A DNA stretch of 64,000 nt from Apus apus (Eukaryota > Chordata > Aves > Apodiformes > Apodidae), in assembly GCF_020740795.1 (NCBI RefSeq), contig NC_067282.1, forward strand, positions 152,010,858 to 152,074,857, given 5' to 3'. The translations under genes and the position numbers were made by a program. Position 1 is the stretch's first letter; every line of letters starts with the position of its first letter. The notes under the pieces are model-generated. The model was not told the DNA's origin and did not search any database. It worked only from the letters and a program-made list of their open reading frames with translations. This document shows positions 47,301-58,690 of the stretch, piece after piece.

Positions 47301-50300
47301 CATGAAAAAACTCTCCACAGTTTTCGTTCCTGTGTGGAACAAAAACAAATGCTGAAAACAAGAAAGAGGTTGTGAAACAGAATTATCGACTCCAGCCTGA
47401 TCTAATTGGCTCATGCACTGGTTCACACCAGACTGGTTACCACACACAGAGAAAAACACACCTCACTTCTATTTTCCTAGTGACACTAATCAAACTCGGT
47501 GTTTATATTAACCTTTGCAAGGACTTTGACTACCTGCTTACCTCTTTGATGCTTTTCATAGCAGATGTAAGACTGCTCTGGCACACTGACAGTGGTTTGT
47601 TCCCTTCATCGTTGTGATGACTGCAGAAGGGGAGGAGGAACAAGCACACCCACCCCCCACCCCCAAAATAAAAGGGATGAGTGACCTTCATGGCAGGAAG
47701 GAAACGCATGTGTCTGTGTGTGGAGATAGCAAAACAAGCAAATATTTCCCTCAGCATTCCTTCCCCTCATGAACACACCCATTGCCTGGAGCTACAGGAG
47801 GCAAAAGTGTGTGGGAGCTTTTTGGTAGGGTGTTGGCAACACATCTGCACCCTCATTAGGGCATGGAGGTGTGGAGGGTGGCAAGGAAGACCTGAATTAG
47901 AGCAGGCCAACAGGATTTGAGTCACCGGGATGAGTTCCCTTGCTCCAAAGCTGCCCAACTGCCCCGGGGCAGAACTGAGCCTGGGAATATCCTCACCCTT
48001 GTCTCCCACCTCAGTTCTGCTTGCAGTTGCCTTATTCTTAGAACACACTCCCTGTGGGATCATTCCCACCAGTTTTATTTATTTATTTTCTTATCCACTC
48101 CTCACCCCCCCCCTCTCCATTCTCTCCAGAAAATGCTCAGCTGAGAGTCCATCCTGCTGCTCATTGTGAATCTGATTTGGCTGGCTGCTTCTGAATGCGA
48201 CTTCGTGAAGTGACTGTGGAAGTCTGCCCTCCCCTGCAAGAGAAGGGTCTGCATGGAGGTTATGGTGAACTCAGGGGAGCAGCCTCTGCTCTCCCCAGGC
48301 GTGACCCACTTCATTTAGAAACTGTGAATTGGTTCAGCTCTCCTACATGGGATCCACCTTCTGTTTTTTACCGGCGTGCCGTGCAAACAAAAACTGATTC
48401 TAAGGGAGAAGAACCACCTGGACTGAAGCTGTCCACACAAGAGGAGGCAGATTCCACCTGCTTCGGGCAGAGAAGAAATGACTGTCCAGGAGGCAAGGTG
48501 TTGGGGGACGGAGCCCAGAGAGGGAACAAACCCAACTGCATTTTCATTGCAGCAGGCCCCAAAACCACCCGCTTTTCCTTAGTGCTCTTCTTGCACTCTG
48601 AGGCTGCAGCCACCAGAGGTCAATGTGACCACATCAACCTCAAGCAGCCGTCGTTGGGTACTGCACAGAGCCTCTATGAAGCTGGGACGACAAACAGAAA
48701 TATGAAGTAGCGAGTGTTTTCCACCTCCCAGAACACAGCTTTGGGGTAGATCTGCGTATAAATAAGCATTCAAAGCATTAACCGCAAAGTGACCTCAGCA
48801 CTATCCTGAAAAAAGAGGCTTGAGAATGACAACATCCCCCAAAGGTATCCTGCAAACACCCTGAATTGAGACCCTGACACTCACCTGCAGTCCTGCAGGA
48901 CCCCACAGGTGTTCCAGCCACTCCAGGCATGTCTTATACTGCTGGTTTCAGTGTTTCTCAGGTGTTCTCACCAGTCCCAGACCTGACCTGTTAGCAACAA
49001 GTAGAAATAGGTTACCCAAGCTCCCAAGTCCCACTTTTGCTCCCTGGGGAACAAGCTCTGTCCCAGAGAACGAGGTCTGCCACAGATCCAGGCTGGCTGA
49101 ATGAAAGGAGTAGCTGAACTGCAGCCAGAGGAAGGCGCATGGGTTAAATGAGCAGGGTCATCAGTCTGAATTAGAAGTCAGACCAGAAAGATGGCACTGT
49201 GCAGAAATCAGTATGTCTAGATAGTTTTGTAACAGCCAGCCATTGCTCCGCACTCCCACGTGTACATTTACCTTCTCTTCTCCATCCCACATGTGTCCTC
49301 CCCTAGACCTCCTCAGTCACTGAGATGCTCTTTCCATTCTGGACTAGCAACTCTTTTATCAGTGATGTGGACAGCCACGTAAGTCAGAGCAAACAAAACA
49401 CTCCTGTTCCCACTCCAGCAGAGCTCTAGCCTCATCTACAGCCTTGTGGGATGTCAGGTTTCCCTAGAGGAGAGATGTCATCTTCTCCAAGAAGACTCCA
49501 CTGAACTACAGGGTCATCAGTAGGCTTGTGCCCAAAGCCAGCCAGCTACCCAGACTAAGCATGTTCCCACCATCTCATATAAGCTCTAGTGTAGGGTGGG
49601 AGCAAAGACAGATGAAAGCCTCCTCCCCAAAACGATCAAAGGCCCATATGGTTCCTCTCCTGAGCTGGTACACAAGCATACCTAAGGTCTTTGGTACATA
49701 GGGTCCCTGAGTTGCTGTCAGGCTGAGACTGGCCAGATGGTGATGGAGAAGAGGCAGGAGGTGGTGATACCACCCCAAAACATCCATGACACTGATAATG
49801 TGCCATGCAGGGGAAAGGGACAGACTTCACATGTTGGAGAAGGAAGATTCTGCCCTCTCAGAACACTAGCAAATCTGCTCCATAAAGCAACAGACAACAT
49901 AAATTAAGTCCCAAAAAAACCTCTCTTCTGTTACAGCAGTTGGAGCTTTGAGGGCACTGCCTGGCAATGTACATGGGGAGGCATGTTGGCTTGCCAGCCT
50001 ACAACCCATCAAAGTTCCAGCAGCAACTGTCAGGGGATAAATCCCAGTTCACCTGGGCACCTGGCCTTGTGGTTCATGGTTTAGGCAGCAAATCCCAGCA
50101 TGGTGGTTTTCTAGCCCGGGGAATACCTGACTGCCCTAGGGAAGGCATTGCAGCTATAAGAGAGGAAGGCATGCTGAGAATTCGCTGGGCTTTTAGTAGG
50201 CCAGGAGCAGGCCAGGACCTTTTCCCCTTGGCTGGAGAGCAAACCCGTCCAGGACACAGACAGGAGAATGACCTACACTCATGCTAATGGGGCCAAAGTC

Positions 50301-52077
50301 TCTCTGTAGGAGGCCGTCAACAGCCGAGTGCCACCCGCACTTGTAACACTGCTCCAGAGCCATAGGGTGGCACTAACCCACCATCCAACCCCCTGAAAAG
50401 GAGGTGGCTGGGCAAATTCCAAAAGATTTGGGTCAGCCTGTCCTTCTGCTGGAGCCCTGGCGAAGGAAAGGATGTGGAGAGCTAAGGGCTGTGCCTGTTC
50501 CTGTCACTCAGACCTGCCAGGGCTCCTCGCTCCTGACTGCTGAGGCCCTTCCCAAGCCTTTCCACTTCAAAGATGCTGGACCCACACCAACACCCACCCA
50601 CTCTGCCTCCATCTCTGCCCTGTTCCACACTGGGCCCAGCTATTCTCATTCTACAGCTGATCAGAGGTCAGTGCTGCACTGAGCCAGGCCCAGGCTTACC
50701 TGCAGGGTAGCAAAGGGGCCGTAACTCCCCTGAAGGGGTGTGCTCTCCTGGGTGTCTGCCAGAGGAGGGTCAGCACCCCTCAGCCCATGTTCAGCATGGG
50801 CCAAGGGCTACAGACCAAAGCTAAGACCTGACCAACTGGGTACAGATGTGATCTCAGCCAGAGTGCTTAGGTGCTGGAAGTGAAGGCATGAGCAAAACAT
50901 CTTGGACCTCATTTCCTCCTCTGCATACCACTATGGCCACGCCAGATGCTCTAGAGGATGTGACCTTAGATAACATGGGAATTCTTGCAGCCCTTCTGCC
51001 TGCTGAAGCCATCATGGCTGAACACAATGTGATTTGTAACCTTCCCCTAAGCACTCCTTCCATGCCTTGCATTCCCACAGCTCCCCATTCCTGTGTCCCA
51101 AAACCAATATACCCAGCTGTCTTCTCAGCTTAGCCCCAGTGTCCCTTTCCCCTTCAGACCATCCTGCAGAGACCAGCACCACCCAAAGAAAGAGACAACT
51201 GGGATGCATGAAAGCCTGGGGTGCAGCAGGAGCCATGCCTCGCTTCCCAGGAAGCCAACCCCAGCCTCCACACTAGACTGGACCTTTGCAAGCCCCAGGA
51301 ACATAACCCCACCCCCCCATCCGAGGAGCTAGATGCCCATTATCCCTTGGGAAGGAGTCACGCCCTGCCCCGGGGATGCAATCCCCAGGCTGAGAGCGGC
51401 AGACAGATGCTAGCTGGAGCCCGCCCAAGAGCACCGAGCTTTCCAAGTCCTTTCCCTTTCTTGGGGGTCTGGTAGTCACATAAACAGGAAAAGCCCAGCC
51501 CTGCATGGCTCTGCCTCCCTCCCCTCCTCTCCCGTGCCTGCCGGCGTGATATGAGCCCTAGTGTTGGGCTGCTTGGCCCCCACGGGAGGAGCTGCCGCCT
51601 GGCCCCTGACCTCCAGGCTCCGCGTTTCCTGTGGCAGCTGAGGAGGGAGACGAGGCCCCTTCTTCCAGACTTTGGGGCTGGGCGTAAAGAGGGCCTCCAT
51701 GGTGGAGAGGAAAGGTTGTGGCAGTCCTTTGCCACCCAATGTCCGAGGAGGCAAAGAGGCCGGCTGTCCAGGGAGAGGTGGGAGCATTGATGGGACAGGA
51801 AGCCTCTAGCCGAAATGACAGGGCGAGGGCTGCTCTCCTGCCCTGACCCTGCTGCCAGCTCTCCAAACCCTTCTTTATCTCCTGGCACTTATTTTTGAAA
51901 GCTTTGCGGCCTTCCCTCCTAAAACCAAAGGCAGCCATGCCAGGTCTGGGCAGCTGCCCAGGAAGGACCAGAGTGGGTGTCTGCAGCAGAAGGATGCAGC
52001 TCCTCTTCCAGCTCACACTGTTGTCCTTGCAGAGGTCAGCACTGTTAACCCTCAGCAAGCTAAACCCAGCTGCAAGA

Positions 52078-52145
52078 ATAGAATCATAGAATTGCTTTGG
52101 TTAGAAAAGACTTCTAAGATCATCATTTCCAAAGGTGCCCATCCT
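52078..52145 (-). mobile_element. Short CR1 LINE fragment
   Basis: Starts AATAGAATCATAGAATTGCT and is lost after about 65 bases. It is the only interspersed repeat seen between CARD10 and CDC42EP1. Confidence 0.85.
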
Positions 52146-54527
52146 AAGATGAAAAAGCTGAGCCTAGCTCCCAGGACAGTGTTACCTCTTTTGCCCTGGT
52201 CCTTCTAGGAAGAGCTAAGCTAAAAGAGGGATCCCCTACCCCTCTGCATGTCTTCCCTGGCTCATCACGGGGGACAAGACTGAAATCTCCAGAAGTGAGC
52301 AGAAGAGTAGCTGAGCCATGCTGCAGACATTTGGCTTGAGAGGCAGATCCCTGTCCTCAGGGTCCTGGTCCATGCCTGGGCTCTGTGCCATCCCTGGCTT
52401 GTTAAAGCCAAGGATGCTGGCCAGTTGTGATGCTCGCTCTTCACAGTCTGGCGGGAGGTGCTGGATGCCCAGAAAAGCTGGGGGGATGGGGGATAGGGAG
52501 GGTGGAATGGCATCCCGGATGGAAACCTCTGGCATGCCTCTGCACTGATCTCCACTCTGCCCTGGAATGCGCCCGCCAGCAGCATGTGGGAAAGTGGAGT
52601 CAGCAGAGACCTTGGATGTGTCAGCTCCCCGGCTGAGTAAACAAGAGGAGCCCTGGCAAGCGTTCAGCCCCAAGCATCCAAGACCTTGAAAAAAAAAATG
52701 GGGCTGGAGACAGGGAGGTTCTTCTGTCCCTTTCTTGCTCAATCCCTGCAAAATACCTCCAAACCTCTCCCCTACCTCAGGTGCTAATGCCACCTCCTCT
52801 AACACCCTAGCATGTCTGGAGAAGAGTGGGTTGAGACTCTCCCTCAGGTGTTTCCAGCACCCAGTTGTCAGATCTAACATCCCAGGAGGAAACGGCCCCT
52901 GTAAGAGAGACTGAGAAGAAAAGAGGGAATCTGGAGAAGAATGAGGTGGGATAAAAGGGTTTATCACCCCCCACCCCTGCCGTGCACACCCATCATTGCC
53001 CCTTAGCTGTGTCCCAGAAAGCAGGGAGCACAGCGCACGGATGGAGCTTCCATGAGCAGTATTGGCACTGCCTCAGCGAGTGTGATGGTGGCTGGGACAG
53101 TCATGCTACAGCTCCCAAATAAATACTTCCCTGGCCCCAGCTGGGGACATTCCCATTGGAGGATGCCAGCTCCAGCCACTCTCCCTGCTCGTTTCACGGG
53201 CTCAAGGAGAGGCTGCAAAACAACAGGTTTCCCTAGAGCCTGTCGGAGATGTCCTCCCACCCCCCTTGGGATTGCCGGCATTGCCTCCCTTGTCTTCTCC
53301 ATAAAGTGCACCCACGCTAGACAGCCCCTCATCCCATCTCCGCCCAGGCACAGGAGCCTGGTTTGGGATCTGGGGAAGAGGGATGGTCTGTGGAAGGTCC
53401 ACCTGCATCCCACCAGGGGACCCCATCATCTCCTAGGGGGTGAGCTCCCACAGCAGCAGCACTGGGAGGCTGTGCCCAACTTCTGGCCACCGTCCCACGT
53501 CCCCTATCACTTCTCGACAGGCCCGGACTCCCAGAGAATGAGCCATTGTTCCCCAGCCCCGCGGCCTCTTCCTGTCCCCACAGGGCTGCGAGACAAACAA
53601 AAGCAGAGCCAGACGCTGTGGGGAGGAGGCTGGGCCTGCTCCCCTCCTCCAGATCCCGCAGCAACCCCGCAGGCAAGGCAGGCAGGCAGACGGATGCCCG
53701 CCTTAGGGGAACGGGCAGGGACACCCCTATTTTTAGCCGCCTCTGCATCCCCACCCCCTTCCTTCCGTGGGCCAAAAATACACGGGTTGGACAGGCAGGC
53801 AAAATCATTACGATAGAAGAGTTGTCCAGGCCTTGTGTTCTACCACCCCCCTGGCTTTCACCTCTTCCCTTTGACCAGGACAGGTTGCTCATGAATGGTT
53901 TCCCTCTCCCCCCATGCATCACTTACCTCTTTTTCCCCATCCTTCCTTCCCTATATCCCCACATCCTCTCTCTGCCCCCTTCTTCATCCCCACACCCTGC
54001 TCCCCATCTTCTCCATGGATGCACGCCCAGTCAGTTCACAATCCCCTCTCCCACGCTATGCCAACTGTGGGGACCAACTTCCTTCTCTTGAGAGCTCCCC
54101 AGCTCCTCCTTTCCCCAGAGTGCCTCCTCCTCACACAATTCAACTCCAAAAGGCTTCTTCCTCCCAGAATCTGCCACCCCCTTCCCAGTTTCCTGCTGCT
54201 AGTCCCCTGTGCACCCTGCCTCCCTGTGGCATCCCTCCTACTCTCACCATCTCCTCACCTCTGCAACCTCCATCCCAGCTCCCTCCAGCCTGCATGGGCT
54301 TTAAAATCCTGCATGTGTGCTCCCTCTCCTTATCCTCCCAAGGGAACATATTTGGGGTAGGGCAAACAGACCCCCAGATGCACCCACAAACAGAAAGGTG
54401 CTTCTCAAACCATCAAATTAATATCTGAGCTCCCCTCAGTCCCTCTTGAATCTCCTTAAGGTCTATGAAAAGGAACTGGAGAATCAAGTGGTGTTTGGGG
54501 GGGTTGTTTTGGGAAGACATAATATAC

Positions 54528-54554
54528 ATACATAAATATATACATATATTTACA
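54528..54554. repeat. TA-rich simple sequence
   Basis: Alternating TATA/CATA units (ATATACATACATAAATATA type) in intergenic DNA. Confidence 0.8.
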
Positions 54555-57500
54555 TCTCCTTTCCCAGTGCCTGGAATCACAGAGGTGTTTCCAGGCCACA
54601 GGCAGCTAGTTCCTGGATTGCTTCTGGTTTATGCAACATCCTCCCTCCCCCTCCCAGCCTGTCCCAAACCCCCCCTTCCCCTCTTTGCGCCTGGGGAAAA
54701 GTCGACAGGAGAGCACAGATCAGGGACTGTTCCAGGGGCTGTTCCTCCATCCTGCCTCCTGCAACAACCCCCAACACCCCTACAGCACCCCTCATCCCCA
54801 GCCAGAGAACAGGACGGGCATACAAGGAGGAAGCTGGGGAGGGAGAGAAGGAGGTGGAAGAAGGATGAAAACATTTAGAGGAGATGAGCAGAGGGAGGGA
54901 AGCAGCCTGCCAGCAAGCCTGGGAACTCATCCCTACCTCCCCATGGGCTTTGGCAAACCCTGAGGCTCTGAGTTTCCAACCCAGCTCCCAGGAAAAAGGG
55001 CCCTCCACGCCCCCTTTGCAAACAGCACAAGCAGGATGTAGTCAGTCCCATTCCTTTGGCTTCCTGCTGCTCCAGGGAGGGGAGCTGGAGGAACTGGTGG
55101 GGGAAATTAGAAATGGGCTATTCCACCCCCTTCTAGCATGAGTGGGTCCAATGCTTCTGCCTGCCCTGTGGTGCTCACCACAACCCACCCCCAGTGGGTG
55201 CTTCCCCAGTGCAGCACTAGGATGCTGGGAGCCACACTGATCTGATCCCTCTCCCCCATTATCACAAAGAGTATGGGCAATGAGTGGGGGAACTTCAGCA
55301 AAGCCCCAAAAATTGACTGAGCCTGGCCCAGCACATTCCTGGGGATGCTGCTGGAGGAGAAATCATCTCAGTGAAGAAACTATGGGGCATGAGGGATCCA
55401 GCACCCACACAGCCAGCACTGGCATCAGACCAGGGATGTGCTAGGCAGACACTGGGTGCCTCACACCTACCCCTCACCCCGGGGTACCACCTCCTGTCAC
55501 CACCCCAACTTGCTCATCCAAAAACCGGCTCTGCCTCCAGCTCATCCCCAGGGAAGTGAGACACAGGCTGGAGACAGCATCAAGGGCCATGGGCTCGGAG
55601 CAGGGAGGAGGGATCTGACAGCACTAGGGTGAGGGGGAGCTGGATGAGGCCATGCTGGGATGCGTGGTGGGGCAGGGGCCCTACAGACACCCCTCCCCAT
55701 CATGGCAGGGGTCTGTCCCCCACCTCACTGCTGGCAGTAATTCCCATAGCTGTGTGGTATGTGCCCTCACAGCTGCCGTGAGGAGAATGGAAACATCTGG
55801 AAGTCACCCGCAAATGAGCAGCACTCCCAGTTAATGAGGAAATATGAGCCGGAGACCCTGGGCAGCAACAGGATATCTGCTTCTTGTGTGCTGAGCAAGG
55901 CACCCCATTCCCATTCCTGTCTGCCCTTCTTCCCCTGGAAATCTCCTGAGTACCTGGAGGTGTGGGGCAGAGACTTCATCCCACTCCCACCCCCAGCATG
56001 CTCTTCCATCCCTGTCTCCATCCCTGTCACACTCAGCCATCCATAAGACCTCAACCCCATGCCTGAGGGATGAGTGCTGGAAAGGAGAAGGGGGACAATT
56101 TGCACAGCCCCGTCTTTGATGTTGTAGGAATCAAAGCAAATCCCCAGCTGGGAAGGCTGCGGGGGCACTTGTCTGCTCCCATGATAAGCTCGATGGCCGG
56201 TCTCTCTTGTCATGGTGAGACGGGTACTGCTGCCTGGGGCACAGGGTTACAGATGGGATGAAAGGTTGGGTGACAGGAGGTAAATTAGGTAGCCAGGCGC
56301 CTGTGGTGATGGGGCTGGGAGGGGTCCAGGTATTACCTCCTGCCCAGGGCACCCGTGGGTGTGGGCACAGTAGCTTTGCAGCACCGTCCAGCCCCACAGC
56401 CACCTCACATTTATTAGCTGAGGTGGATAAACAAGCTGGGAGGCAGGACTGTATGGATTCACTTTCCAGGCAAATGTATAGAAAATAAGAGGGTCTTGGG
56501 AGGGACAGCCCCTGCTAGGTTATAGCCAGAGAGGCTGCACCATCTCTGCTTGTACCCAGGCAGCCAATGGCCAGGATCGGTATTGAGTCCAAGAGCCAGC
56601 ATCTACCCTGGAAGTGTCCCCAGCACTTCAGTGCCAGCCCCAGAAGGACAGAAGTCAGAGCCATGGCCATAAGATCACAAGACTGGGGGGGGAGGGAGGG
56701 CAATAAATAGGGGGGGATTTCCAGCAGCTTTCCTGGAAACAGAGCCTGGCCTGAAGCGCAGAGATGCTTGCAGCCGGGGTGAGGAGGAGAAGGTGGAGAG
56801 GCAGCTACCCCACAAGGAGCAGAGCATGGCCCCTGTCCCATCTGGAAGAGATTTGTTCTGCATTCCCCGGCGGCGGCGGCTGCCGTTGCCCGGGCTCCGC
56901 TCCCCACCGCAGGGCAAAGGGACAGGGTGAGGGGAGTAAGGAGGAGCCCCTGGGGCAGGGGGGAGAGATGCCCTGGCAGGCCACGCAGAGGGAGGTGACC
57001 CAAAGTAAGTGTCTTTTCCTGCCTCTCCCACTACCCCCGCTGGCTTCACTCTAAGCAGGACATGTGGGAAGAGATGCCTACCATACCTTTGGCAAGAAGG
57101 GAGGATGCAGGTCAGGATTTGTCCTCCTTTTCTCACAGGTTGCACAGCTCATCCCTCCTCAGACCTGAGCTCCCTTTGAGACGTACCACTAGAGGTACTA
57201 CCAACATGCATAGTCCATGTGCTCTTAATCCCGAATGCAGAAGAACCCCACAGAAGGCTGAACACCCAGCTATTCCATTTGACAGAGGAGAAGCCTGAGG
57301 CATAAAGGCTGACACCCATGCCAAAATCCTACTGCTGCTTAGCAAACCTCTGAGCAATGACTAAGGTGCTCCTGCCTTGGCACCCCAGCACAGGCCATGT
57401 GAGCCTAGTGAGAGGCCATTTTGACATCTCCTCTGCAGACATCTTGTCATCCCTTCAGCCAGGCCCTGCTTAACCCCAACAAGTCTCATCTCGCCTTCAC

Positions 57501-58099
57501 CAGCAAACCCCTCCCTGTTCCTCCACAGGGCCTGAAAAGGTGCTTGTGCCTGGCCAAGTGCTTCCCAGCAAAGCCACTGAGCCTCTCCTGGAGCCCATGA
57601 GGGTCACTGTGGCACTGGTGGTGCTATACCCACCAGCAGGTTGCCCCTCATAGGCACTGAATCTTCTGCCCTGTGACCATCACAGGATAAAGCAACAAAG
57701 TGTGACACCAAAGGGATATGGTGTCCTATGTATGGGCAGAAACCCTCCCTGGTGCCACCAAGGAGCACCTCCTTGAATTCATCCACTGCCACCTCCTCCC
57801 CCTGGTCTGATGCCATGCTGCTGATAGGGCGCTTGTTCTGACCCCATAACACTTGTCCTGACCCCATAACACCCACCTGGCCCACATGGCCTTCAGGGAG
57901 GCTGTCACCCTGCTAACTCGCAACCCAGCTTTACCCCACAGGCTTCTGGCACGACCATGCACCCCCAGAACCCATTCCTTGCTGGCAGCACTACAGCGTG
58001 GGCACTAGGGGACTTCCCATCCGACACGGCATGGGATGACCCCATTTGGATACATTCGGAGTCACACACATGGAGGGGCAAACTCCTTTCCTTTGCCAC

Positions 58100-58636
58100 C
58101 CCAGCCAAGCTCCCCTAACCGTGTTAGCCAGTGACCTGGGCTTCCCCCTTCTCCCAAATCCACTGAAGTGAGTGCCCGGGATCGGGAGGCAGCCGACGCC
58201 GGAGGACGGGAAATGGCACTGGGGAAGCGGGGCGGGGGCGAGGGGCGGGGGGGGGGGGGGAGAGAAGTTCCTGAAGTTTTCTGTCCTGGATAGTTGGAAT
58301 AAATCTCATTTTCTCTGGTCTCCTTTCCGAGGCGACGATTGGCTCGGCAGCGCTGCAGCCCGCCCGCCTCCTTCCCACGTCCCCTCCCCGCCCGCTCCGC
58401 TCCCTCTCTCCCGTGGCATCGGGGCGTCAGCTTGGGAGAGCCAGCCTTGGGGGGACAGCCGTGGGAAAAGGAGAGGGGGTTGGGGGGGGCACACCTCCCC
58501 TTTCTCCCCCCTGCTCCAGGACGCAGAGAGCCCGTAACACTCTTGGAGAAAGTTGCAGGGGCCTCACGGGGAGCGTCTCCCAACTTTTCAGCCGGAGGAC
58601 GGGAAAAAAAATAATAATAAGCCTGGTTCGCAAGAG
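58100..58636 (+). promoter_or_regulatory. CDC42EP1: CpG-rich promoter and candidate 5' noncoding exon of CDC42EP1
   Basis: GC- and CpG-rich sequence contains an inverted CCAAT box (GATTGG, 58337-58342) and a 14-base G run (58247-58260). A good donor, AAGAG|GTAAAT at 58637, could splice to the acceptor before the first coding exon at 62471. A noncoding first exon is known for the human gene. The assignment is inference from position and splice form. Confidence 0.5.
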
Positions 58637-58676
58637 GTAAATCCTGAAAGTTTTGATTCCTCAGTTTCTAGAGATG

Positions 58677-58690
58677 GGGGGGGGGGGGGG
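58677..58690. repeat. G14 homopolymer
   Basis: Fourteen consecutive G are followed after one A by six more G. It lies in the presumed first intron of CDC42EP1. Confidence 0.9.

Larger units (their letters stand above)
44300..58100. other. Intergenic region between CARD10 and CDC42EP1
   Basis: No recognisable gene was found on either strand. It contains one short CR1, A/T-rich blocks (46.9-47.6 kb), a TA-rich microsatellite-like stretch near 54.53 kb, a CT-rich zone near 53.9-54.3 kb and a small GC-rich patch near 56.87-56.93 kb. Several unmatched ORFs of 170-254 codons lie at 48.2 and 52.2-53.8 kb. Confidence 0.55.

Noticed and set aside
53895-54428. Plus-strand ORFs of 148-177 codons near 53.9-54.4 kb
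   Set aside because: The region is CT-rich low-complexity DNA, and the products are Pro/Ser/Leu-rich without any motif.
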